Shown in pieces: positions 56,979 through 64,000 of a stretch of DNA of 64,000 bases. Within the stretch, counting starts at the first letter, position 1. The number at the start of each line of letters is the position of its first letter. This DNA comes from Marinobacter alexandrii (GTDB lineage Bacteria; Pseudomonadota; Gammaproteobacteria; Pseudomonadales; Oleiphilaceae). Position numbers and translations under genes: made by a program. The DNA lies in contig NZ_SWKM01000011.1 of NCBI RefSeq assembly GCF_005871205.1, forward strand, positions 1,302,001 through 1,366,000, read 5' to 3'. Under the pieces are notes generated by a model that saw nothing but the letters and a program-made list of their open reading frames with translations, was not told the origin of the DNA and searched no databases.

Positions 56979-58445
56979 ATGGCCAAGGCCCAGATTCTGA
57001 TCGTTGAGGATGACCATGACCTGCGCGAGGCATTGGTAACCACATTGGAGCTGTCCAAGTTCCGGGTGCGCGAGGCAGCCAATGCCCAGGAGGCGCTGGC
57101 CCGCCTGGCAGAAGCACCGGTGGACATGGTGGTCAGCGACGTCAACATGCCGGGGTTGTCTGGCCATGAACTGCTTGCCGAAGTGCAGCGGTTGTACCCG
57201 GGCCTGCCGATGATGCTGATTACCGCCTACGGTCAGATCAGTCACGCGGTCTCCGCCATGCAGGCTGGTGCCATCGATTATCTGGTCAAGCCCTTCGAGT
57301 CCCAGGTGCTGGTGCAGGCGGTGAGCAGGATCGTGGGCGGCGTGCGTCAGAAATCCTCGGATGCCCCGGTCGCTGAAGACCCGATCAGCAAACGCATGTT
57401 CCAGTTGGCAACCAAGGTGGCCGGCAGCGATTCGACGGTAATGATTTCCGGTGAAAGTGGTACCGGCAAGGAAGTGCTGGCCCGTTTTATTCACCAGCAG
57501 TCTCCCCGGGCCGATCAGCCGTTTGTCGCCATCAATTGCGCGGCCATCCCCGAGAATATGCTGGAAGCGATCCTGTTCGGCCATGAAAAAGGCGCATTTA
57601 CGGGCGCGGTAGCGGCCTCGCCGGGTAAGTTCGAACAGGCCAATGGCGGTACTATTCTGCTGGATGAAATCTCTGAAATGGATCTGGGGCTGCAATCCAA
57701 GTTGCTGCGGGTTCTGCAGGAGCGAGAGGTTGAGCGTGTCGGTGGTCGCAAGACCATCGCCCTGGATGTTCGGGTGGTTGCGACCACCAACCGAGATCTC
57801 GGGGATTACGTTCGCGAAGGCAAATTCCGGGAAGATCTTTACTACCGGTTGACCGTGTTTCCCATGCACTGGCAGCCACTGCGCGAACGGCCGTTGGACA
57901 TCATGCCGCTGGCCACGTCGCTGCTGAAAAAACACTGCAGCAAGATGAAGCTGACGGGCATAACCTTCGGCGCCGATGCCAAAAACGCGCTGATGAGTCA
58001 TGCTTGGCCCGGCAACGTGCGGGAACTGGACAATGCCATTCAACGGGCACTGGTTCTGCAGCAGGGCAATGTCATCCATACCGGTGACCTGTGCCTGGAA
58101 CTTGGCATCACTGGCCGGCCCGCCGCGCCAGCACCGGTTGCAGCTAGGCCAGCGTCTGATGATGGTTTTGCCCAGCCCGGCGCACCGGAGGACTATCTGC
58201 GCACTCAACCGGCGGAAGATGATCTGCCGGCATTTGGTGGCGATGAGCCTTCGGCGGCCAGCTCCCTCGGCAGTGATCTCCGTCAGCAGGAGTTCCGTAT
58301 CATTATCCAGACGCTCAAACAGGAGCGTGGGCGTCGAAATCGCGCAGCGGAGCAGCTCGGCATCAGTCCGCGGACCCTTCGTTACAAACTTGCCCAGATG
58401 CGCGATGCAGGTATCGATCTCGATACCGAATTGGCTATGGCCTGA
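56979..58445 (+). CDS. fleR: Flagellar response regulator FleR
   Basis: 488 residues. Receiver with D54 (VVSDVNMPG), T82 and K104; AAA+ domain with GESGTGKE (158-165), GAFTGA and TILLDEISE; C-terminal Fis-type HTH (RNRAAEQLGISPRTLRYKL). It activates sigma54 class III genes after phosphorylation by FleS. A linker of about 70 residues rich in Pro/Ala separates AAA+ and HTH. A strong terminator follows. Confidence 0.96.
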   Translation: MAKAQILIVEDDHDLREALVTTLELSKFRVREAANAQEALARLAEAPVDMVVSDVNMPGLSGHELLAEVQRLYPGLPMMLITAYGQISHAVSAMQAGAIDYLVKPFESQVLVQAVSRIVGGVRQKSSDAPVAEDPISKRMFQLATKVAGSDSTVMISGESGTGKEVLARFIHQQSPRADQPFVAINCAAIPENMLEAILFGHEKGAFTGAVAASPGKFEQANGGTILLDEISEMDLGLQSKLLRVLQEREVERVGGRKTIALDVRVVATTNRDLGDYVREGKFREDLYYRLTVFPMHWQPLRERPLDIMPLATSLLKKHCSKMKLTGITFGADAKNALMSHAWPGNVRELDNAIQRALVLQQGNVIHTGDLCLELGITGRPAAPAPVAARPASDDGFAQPGAPEDYLRTQPAEDDLPAFGGDEPSAASSLGSDLRQQEFRIIIQTLKQERGRRNRAAEQLGISPRTLRYKLAQMRDAGIDLDTELAMA

Positions 58446-58467
58446 CCTCTGTTAAGACTCCTTCGTT

Positions 58468-58494
58468 GGGCACTCACTTGAGTGCCCTTTTTTT
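58468..58494 (+). terminator. Terminator of the fleSR operon
   Basis: Perfect 8-bp stem GGGCACTC/GAGTGCCC with a 4-nt loop and seven T. Confidence 0.92.
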
Positions 58495-58621
58495 ATGGCT
58501 CTTGAAACCGCTCTCCATGCGTCTCCTGCGGGCGCCCCAACGCTGTCAAAACTCCGTCGCACGCTGATTCCTGCTCTCCAAATATCTCATTAACTTTATG
58601 ATATGTATCGTTAAAGTTTAG

Positions 58622-58637
58622 TTGGCCCGGTGATTGC
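58622..58637 (+). promoter_or_regulatory. Candidate sigma54 promoter for fliE operon
   Basis: TTGGCCCGGTGATTGC: one mismatch to TTGGCACG-N4-TTGC, with GG and GC 10 nt apart. The start would be near 58649, about 55 nt before the fliE ATG. Confidence 0.85.
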
Positions 58638-58669
58638 TTTTAAAGCGTCAATAGAATTCCATGAGTCAC

Positions 58670-58690
58670 TCCGCCATGGCTAGCGGCGGA
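58670..58690 (+). other. Hairpin in the fliE leader
   Basis: TCCGCC/GGCGGA with a 9-nt loop that itself holds GCCATGGC. It ends 4 nt before the GGGAGAG ribosome site of fliE and could slow initiation. Structure prediction only. Confidence 0.35.
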
Positions 58691-58704
58691 ATTGGGAGAG
58701 AGTT

Positions 58705-59073
58705 ATGGTCCAGCGTGCCGACATCAACAGCGTCCTGTCAGACATTCGCTCACTGCGTTCCCAGATGATGCAGAACCAGCAAATTCAGCAGGATCAGTCG
58801 GTGCGAGGTCGAATTGACGGCCCGCGCCAGGTTCAGGAAACACAGGAAACATCGAGCTTCAGCGACATGCTGGGGAAGGCGGTGAATAATGTGAACGACC
58901 TGCAGCAGACCACCGGCGAACTCCGCACCGCCTATGACATGGGCGATCCCAACGTGGACATCACCAAGGTGATGATTGCAGCCCAGAAATCCTCTGTCTC
59001 CTTCGAAGCCCTGACCCAGGTCCGTAACCGGGTGGTTCGCGCTTACGAAGACATCATGAACATGCCGATCTGA
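58705..59073 (+). CDS. fliE: Flagellar hook-basal body protein FliE
   Basis: 122 residues. C-terminal two-thirds are Fli[45 protein letters not shown] and [23 protein letters not shown]. It joins the MS ring to the rod and opens the export operon fliEFGHI. GGGAGAG lies before the ATG; a sigma54 promoter is upstream. Confidence 0.96.
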   Translation: MVQRADINSVLSDIRSLRSQMMQNQQIQQDQSVRGRIDGPRQVQETQETSSFSDMLGKAVNNVNDLQQTTGELRTAYDMGDPNVDITKVMIAAQKSSVSFEALTQVRNRVVRAYEDIMNMPI

Positions 59074-59088
59074 TAACGGAGCAGAGCA

Positions 59089-60795
59089 ATGGCCAGCGTT
59101 CCTGCACAAACCACGTCTTCCAATGTTCCGGCATCCCAGGCATCCGATGGCCCTGAGAGCAGCAGCGATATGTTCCTGGGCTTTAATCGCCTGAACCTTA
59201 TGCGTCAGATCGGTCTGATGGTTGGCCTGGCCGCCAGTGTGGCGCTGGGCGTTGCCGTGGTGTTGTGGGCGCAGGAGCCAAATTACCAGCCGGTAGTGGG
59301 TGATCTGTCTTCGTACAATCCCCAGGATGTCACCACCATCCTCGACAGCAACGGTATAGATTACAAGATGGACCCCAGGAGCGGCGCGCTGCTGGTTCCC
59401 TCCGATCAGGTCTACAGTGCACGCCTGAAACTGGCCGCCGAAGGCGTCACGGATCAGAAAACCATGGGCTACGAGCTGCTGGACCAGGACCGTGGTCTGG
59501 GCACCTCGCAGTTCATGGAAACAGTCAGTTACCGGCGCGGCCTGGAGGGTGAACTCGCCCGCACCATTGGCGCCATGCGCGGCGTTCGTAGCGCCCGGGT
59601 CCACCTGGCCATTCCCGAGCGCTCGGTGTTTGTCCGGGATGCCCGCGAGCCATCTGCCTCTGTATTCCTGGAGGTGTTTGCCGGTCGTCGGCCTGAGCAG
59701 GAGCAGATCAACGCGGTGGTGAACCTGGTCGCCGGCAGCATCCCGATGATGAAGAAAGGCAACGTCACGGTCGTGGACCAGAATGGCAGCCTGCTCACGG
59801 GCCAGGAAGCTGGCGGCGAAACTGACCGCATGCAGGATCAGTACGAGTACACCTCGAAGGTTGAAGAACGACTGAGCCGGCGAGTGACATCGCTGATTTC
59901 ACCCATCGTGGGTGAAGGCCGCTACCGGGCCGAGGTCTCGGCGGATCTGGATTTCTCCTCCGTAGAGCAGGCGGAAGAGTTGTTTAATCCTGAGCAGCAG
60001 GCGATCCGAAGCGAGCGGGAAATGACCGAGCAGCGGGTTGCCGGTGCCGGACCGTTGGGCATTCCGGGTGCGCTGTCCAATCAGCCGCCGGCCGATGCCA
60101 CCGTGCCTGAGCAGGCCGCCGCTGGCGACGGCGAGGAGGGCGCGCCCGGCAAACCCATGGATGTTCGACGCGAAGCAACGCGCAACTACGAAATGGACCG
60201 TACCGTCAGCTACGTGCGCCAGGAGTTGGGTCGTATCAAGCGAGTGACGGTAGCGCTGGCGGTGGACGACATGAAAATGGTGGATCCGCAAACCGGTGAA
60301 GTCAGCTTTCAGCCTTGGCCGGAGCAGGAGCTACAGCGTCTGAGTATGCTGGTGCGGGATGCGGTCGGCTATTCAGCGGCCCGTGGTGATAGTGTCACGG
60401 TGATGAACACCGCTTTTGCGCCGGAAGAATCCATTGAATTCGAAGCACCGGGATTCTGGGAGCAGCCCTGGTTTTGGGACCTGATGAAGCAGGTGCTGGC
60501 CGGCCTGGTAATTCTGGTCCTGGTGCTGGGGCTGTTGCGCCCGACCCTGAAGAGTCTGTCTGGCAGTGGCCAACGTGAACGGGGTGGATCCGACGGCGAT
60601 CGCGGTTACGGCGATCTCGACAGCATCGAAGGTGGTCATGAATTACGCCAGGCCATGTCGGGCCAGGACGATCTGCTTTTGCCCGGCGCCACTGACAGCT
60701 ATGATAGGCAACTGAATTCTCTGAAAGGCCTGATAGCAGAAGACCCGGCCCGGGTTGCCCAGGTCATGCGCCAGTGGGTGAACGTTGATGACTGA
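59089..60795 (+). CDS. fliF: Flagellar MS-ring protein FliF
   Basis: 568 residues. TM1 (IGLMVGLAASVALGVAVVLW, about 41-61), YscJ/FliF ring-building domains (GILTILDSNGIDYKMD-like start, GTSQFMETVSYRRGLEGELA, SARVHLAIPERSVFVRD), a Pro/Ala-rich variable region near 320-345, and TM2 (VLAGLVILVLVLGLL) followed by the FliG-binding tail LKGLIAEDPARVAQVMRQWV. It overlaps fliG by 8 bp. Confidence 0.97.
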   Translation: MASVPAQTTSSNVPASQASDGPESSSDMFLGFNRLNLMRQIGLMVGLAASVALGVAVVLWAQEPNYQPVVGDLSSYNPQDVTTILDSNGIDYKMDPRSGALLVPSDQVYSARLKLAAEGVTDQKTMGYELLDQDRGLGTSQFMETVSYRRGLEGELARTIGAMRGVRSARVHLAIPERSVFVRDAREPSASVFLEVFAGRRPEQEQINAVVNLVAGSIPMMKKGNVTVVDQNGSLLTGQEAGGETDRMQDQYEYTSKVEERLSRRVTSLISPIVGEGRYRAEVSADLDFSSVEQAEELFNPEQQAIRSEREMTEQRVAGAGPLGIPGALSNQPPADATVPEQAAAGDGEEGAPGKPMDVRREATRNYEMDRTVSYVRQELGRIKRVTVALAVDDMKMVDPQTGEVSFQPWPEQELQRLSMLVRDAVGYSAARGDSVTVMNTAFAPEESIEFEAPGFWEQPWFWDLMKQVLAGLVILVLVLGLLRPTLKSLSGSGQRERGGSDGDRGYGDLDSIEGGHELRQAMSGQDDLLLPGATDSYDRQLNSLKGLIAEDPARVAQVMRQWVNVDD

Positions 60796-61831
60796 TCAAG
60801 ATAACCAGCCAGGAGCCGGCGCGCCCCAGAAACCGCAGCGCAAAATCTCGCGGGTCGAGCAGGCCGCTATCCTGCTGATGTCCCTGGGTGAAGCCGATGC
60901 AGCGCAGGTGTTGAAGCACATGGGCCCGAAAGAGGTTCAGCGTGTGGGCGTGGCCATGGCCCAGATGAAGGATGTCAGTAAGGATGACGTCAGTTTCGTG
61001 CTGAACCAGTTCGTCGATGCTGTGGGCGGTCAGACCGGTCTCGGCGTGGGCAACGACGACTATATCCGCGCCATGCTGACCCAGGCCCTGGGCGACGACA
61101 AGGCTGCCAGCCTGATCGACCGCATCCTGATCGGGGGTAACACCACCGGTCTGGACACCCTCAAGTGGATGGAACCCCGTGCCGTGGGTGACATCATTCG
61201 TTACGAACATCCCCAGATTCAGGCCATCGTTATTTCCTATCTGGACCCGGACCAGGCCGCTGAAATTCTCGCCACCCTGGACGACAAGGTCCGGCTGGAT
61301 GTGATGATGCGCGTGGCCTCCCTGGAAAGCATCCAGCCCCAGGCCCTGCAGGAGCTGAACGACATTCTGGAGAAGCAGTTCTCCGGTGGTTCAGCCGCTC
61401 AGACCAGCCGGATTGGTGGTATCAAGCGTGCGGCCGATATCATGAACTTCATGGATCGCAGCATCGAGGGCAACCTGATGGATTCCATCAAGGATATGGA
61501 TCCTGACCTGGCCTCGACCATCGAGGACCTGATGTTTGTCTTCGACAACCTAAAAGATATTGACGATCGCGGCATCCAGGCGCTGCTGCGAGAAGTATCT
61601 TCGGAAGTGTTGGTAGTGGCCCTCAAAGGCGCCGACGATGCGGTCCAGGACAAGATCTTCAAGAACATGTCCAAGCGCGCTGCCGAGCTGCTGCAGGATG
61701 ACCTCGAGGCCAAGGGCCCGGTTAAGGTCAGCGAGGTTGAGGCAGCACAGAAAGACATTATCACCGTGGCCCGCCGGATGGCCGAAGCGGGTGAAATCTC
61801 ACTCGGCGGTGCTGGCGAAGAAATGATGTGA
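60788..61831 (+). CDS. fliG: Flagellar motor switch protein FliG
   Basis: 347 residues from the ATG at 60788; a TTG one codon upstream is less likely. The N-terminal domain binds FliF (ISRVEQAAILLMSLGEADAA), the middle domain has the EHPQ motif (140-143) that contacts FliM, and the C-terminal domain carries the charged stator-facing helix (DIDDRGIQALLREV). It overlaps fliF by 8 bp and shares the TGATG with fliH. Confidence 0.97.
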   Translation: MTDQDNQPGAGAPQKPQRKISRVEQAAILLMSLGEADAAQVLKHMGPKEVQRVGVAMAQMKDVSKDDVSFVLNQFVDAVGGQTGLGVGNDDYIRAMLTQALGDDKAASLIDRILIGGNTTGLDTLKWMEPRAVGDIIRYEHPQIQAIVISYLDPDQAAEILATLDDKVRLDVMMRVASLESIQPQALQELNDILEKQFSGGSAAQTSRIGGIKRAADIMNFMDRSIEGNLMDSIKDMDPDLASTIEDLMFVFDNLKDIDDRGIQALLREVSSEVLVVALKGADDAVQDKIFKNMSKRAAELLQDDLEAKGPVKVSEVEAAQKDIITVARRMAEAGEISLGGAGEEMM

Positions 61832-62724
61832 TGAAAGATTCCTCAAAGGGTCTTAACCGCATACCCAAGGAGCAGCTGACCGCGTACGAGCGCTGGGAGC
61901 TGCCGTTGCTGGATGCCCGTGGCAATGAAGTTGCCCGGGAAGAGGAGCGGGACGTCAAACCTTTGACTGCCGCCGATCTCGAGGAGATCCGCAAGGCGGC
62001 CCGCGAGGACGGTTACAACGAAGGCCGGGAAGCGGGCTATCAGGCCGGATTGGCCGAGGGTCGGGCCGAGGGGCACGAGGAAGGCCTGCAGACCGGTGTT
62101 GCCGAAGGCCGGGAACAGGGCGAAAAGCAGGGCTACGAAGAGACTCGGAAGGACATCGATACCAAGCTCGACCGCCTTGAACATCTGATGGGCGAATTGC
62201 TGCTGCCAATCCGCCGTCATGAAGATGAGGTGGAAAGCGCGCTGGTGAATCTCACCACGGTTCTGGCGCGGGCGGTGGTGTTCCGGGAACTGTCCCTGGA
62301 TTCGTCCCAGATTCAGAGTGTGGTCCGGCGGGCTCTGTCAGCCTTGCCGTCGACTGCTGAAAACCTGCGCATTCATATCCATCCCGACGACGAAACCTTT
62401 GTGCGTGAAGTGACTGCACGACTGGATTCGTCCGCCGCCATTATCGCGGATGACACCATACTGCCCGGTGGCTGCACCGTTCAAACCCGCCACAGCCTGG
62501 TGGATTTCACCGTAGAAAAGCGTTTTCAACGCGCGGTTCAGAGCATGCTGGCCCAGCAGGCCGCTGAGGGCGAGTCTGGTGAAGTGGAAGAGCTGGATGC
62601 CCTGATGGGCGATCTCACCGATTTCCAACGGGACGTGCTAAGTACTCCTGAGCCGCAAGACCCACCCCCGCAGGATGGATCGGACGAAGACAAGGATGCG
62701 GGCGATGACCTCACGTCTGGCTGA
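61831..62724 (+). CDS. fliH: Flagellar export ATPase regulator FliH
   Basis: 297 residues from ATG 61831. Residues 61-101 carry glycine at every fourth position, ten consecutive GxxxG units ([19 protein letters not shown] begins the run), a known FliH helix-packing feature. The C-terminal domain ([35 protein letters not shown]) binds FliI and resembles ATP synthase subunits b and delta. It regulates FliI in the cytosol. It overlaps fliI by 20 bp. The last 40 residues are acidic and Pro-rich. Confidence 0.95.
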   Translation: MKDSSKGLNRIPKEQLTAYERWELPLLDARGNEVAREEERDVKPLTAADLEEIRKAAREDGYNEGREAGYQAGLAEGRAEGHEEGLQTGVAEGREQGEKQGYEETRKDIDTKLDRLEHLMGELLLPIRRHEDEVESALVNLTTVLARAVVFRELSLDSSQIQSVVRRALSALPSTAENLRIHIHPDDETFVREVTARLDSSAAIIADDTILPGGCTVQTRHSLVDFTVEKRFQRAVQSMLAQQAAEGESGEVEELDALMGDLTDFQRDVLSTPEPQDPPPQDGSDEDKDAGDDLTSG

Positions 62725-64000
62725 CCGTCTTAACAAATTCCAGGATTTTCTTGGCAACGAACCGACCCCGGAGCTGTCTGGCCGGCTTACCCGCATGGTG
62801 GGACTGACCCTGGAATGCGTTGGTTGCCCCATGGTCGTAGGCGATCGGTGTGTTATCGAGAGCCAGGGTGCCAGCACCATTGAAGCGGAAGTAGTGGGCT
62901 TCGAGGACGACCGGGTTTACCTGATGCCACTCACCGCCATTGATGGTCTCAAGCCCGGCGCCAGGGTGGTGCCGGTGTCGGCCGCCAGTCGTGTTCCGGT
63001 TGGGCCGCAGATGCTCGGGCGTGTGGTAGACGGCAGTGGCGAGCCCCTTGACGGCAAGGGGCCGCTGCAGGCCGAAGCCCGGGTGGCACTGACCGGCGAT
63101 ATCATCAACCCCCTGAATCGTGCGCCGGTACGGCAGTCCATGGATGTGGGAATTCGTGCCATTAACTCTCTCCTGACCGTAGGGCAGGGCCAACGCCTGG
63201 GTCTGTTTGCCGGCAGTGGTGTAGGTAAGAGTATGCTGCTGGGCATGATGACCCGGTTCACCGATGCCGATATTACCGTGGTTGGCCTGATCGGTGAGCG
63301 GGGCCGGGAGGTCAAGGAGTTCATCGAGGATATCCTGGGTGACGAAGGCCTGTCCCGATCCGTGGTGGTGGCGTCTCCCGCCGACGATTCCCCACTCATG
63401 CGCCTGCGTGCGGCCATGCTGACCACACGAATTGCCGAGTATTACCGTGATCAGGGCAAGCGGGTGTTGCTGTTGATGGATTCACTTACCCGTTACGCCC
63501 AGGCCCAGCGTGAAATCGCCCTGGCGGTCGGCGAACCACCGGCAACCAAGGGATATCCGCCCTCTGTCTTCGCAAAATTACCCCAACTGGTGGAGCGCAC
63601 CGGTAACGGCCGGCCCGGCGGTGGCTCGATCACCGCGTTCTACACCGTGCTGACCGAGGGTGACGACCAGCAGGACCCCATTGCCGATGCCGCCCGGGCG
63701 ATCCTGGATGGTCACATTGTGTTGTCGCGCCGCCTGGCGGAAGAGGGCCATTATCCGGCCATTGATGTCGAAGCCTCCATCAGCCGGGTTATGCCCCAGG
63801 TCACCGAAACCGAACACTTTGCCCGCGCCCAACGGTTCAAACAGGTTTATTCACGCTATCAGCAGGCCCGGGATCTAATCAGTGTGGGCGCCTACGTGAA
63901 GGGCTCGGATCCGGAAACGGATTTTGCCATCGCCCACATTGCCAATATGCGCCAGTTCCTGCAGCAAGGACTGAATGAGAGTGCTCCCCTGAAGGACAGC
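62705..64000 (+). CDS. fliI: Flagellum-specific ATPase FliI (partial, right edge)
   Basis: 432 codons to the window end with no stop; the protein normally has about 450. [16 protein letters not shown] starts it. Walker [12 protein letters not shown] is at 166-176, Walker [14 protein letters not shown] near 258-270, and [15 protein letters not shown] follows. It unfolds and feeds substrates to the flagellar export gate with FliH and FliJ. The ATG at 62705 sits inside fliH, 20 bp before its stop. Confidence 0.97.
   Translation, partial: MTSRLADRLNKFQDFLGNEPTPELSGRLTRMVGLTLECVGCPMVVGDRCVIESQGASTIEAEVVGFEDDRVYLMPLTAIDGLKPGARVVPVSAASRVPVGPQMLGRVVDGSGEPLDGKGPLQAEARVALTGDIINPLNRAPVRQSMDVGIRAINSLLTVGQGQRLGLFAGSGVGKSMLLGMMTRFTDADITVVGLIGERGREVKEFIEDILGDEGLSRSVVVASPADDSPLMRLRAAMLTTRIAEYYRDQGKRVLLLMDSLTRYAQAQREIALAVGEPPATKGYPPSVFAKLPQLVERTGNGRPGGGSITAFYTVLTEGDDQQDPIADAARAILDGHIVLSRRLAEEGHYPAIDVEASISRVMPQVTETEHFARAQRFKQVYSRYQQARDLISVGAYVKGSDPETDFAIAHIANMRQFLQQGLNESAPLKDS

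Overview
The window reads as chromosome of a marine gammaproteobacterium, most likely Marinobacter or a close relative. The basis is gene content and order: FleQ/FleSR-type flagellar control, lexA-sulA followed by two small conserved genes as in Pseudomonas, a gspN-gspC-gspD block, a high-molecular-weight FabG beside a FadI-type thiolase, and a DUF1329 protein. This is inference from content; no search was run. Coding density is high. I found no transposase, integrase, prophage or CRISPR array.

Layout. 1-7.3 kb: late flagellar genes, with a partial TPR gene, two divergent flagellins, flaG, fliD and fliS. 7.4-17.2 kb: argG, an AraC-type regulator, a response regulator with a degenerate GGDEF domain, yajQ, an AmpG-like permease, an alkyltransferase-like protein, an SDR reductase, fxsA and groESL. 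17.3-25.6 kb: type II secretion genes gspN, gspC and gspD, then lemA with an M48 protease, and a GGDEF-EAL protein. 25.9-30.8 kb: sodB, purK, purE, a coiled-coil membrane protein, a lipoprotein and a small basic protein. 30.9-34.4 kb: tRNA-Val, tRNA-Asp, tRNA-Val, a long FabG, a thiolase and an initiator tRNA. 34.4-41.6 kb: a GGDEF-EAL/porin/PBP-like operon, then an amidase with a voltage-sensor-like protein. 41.7-53.6 kb: tamA-tamB, an amidoligase/glutamine-amidotransferase/SIMPL operon, lexA-sulA, two small conserved genes and a DUF1329 protein. 53.6-64 kb: early flagellar genes fliT, fleQ, fleS, fleR, fliE, fliF, fliG, fliH and fliI, the last running off the right end.

How the parts work together. 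The flagellar cascade can be read from promoter sequences. fleQ has a sigma70-type promoter; fleSR and fliE have sigma54 sites; fliD and the rightward flagellin have sigma28 (FliA) sites; the leftward flagellin appears to have a sigma54 site. The block that is contiguous in Pseudomonas (fliC-flaG-fliD-fliS-fliT-fleQ...) is split here between fliS and fliT by about 46 kb of unrelated genes. Cyclic-di-GMP is a recurring theme: two GGDEF-EAL proteins, one degenerate-GGDEF response regulator, YajQ, and FleQ with its c-di-GMP-binding LFRS motif.

Most interesting loci: (1) the amidoligase + class-I glutamine amidotransferase + exported SIMPL protein operon, which shares its control region with lexA; (2) the translationally coupled PBP-like/porin/GGDEF-EAL operon, a plausible envelope-sensing module; (3) an S1-S4 voltage-sensor-like protein with no visible pore; (4) an initiator tRNA with U1 opposite U72, overlapped antisense by the end of a GGDEF-EAL gene; (5) an AmpG-like gene whose only well-placed start is an AUC codon.
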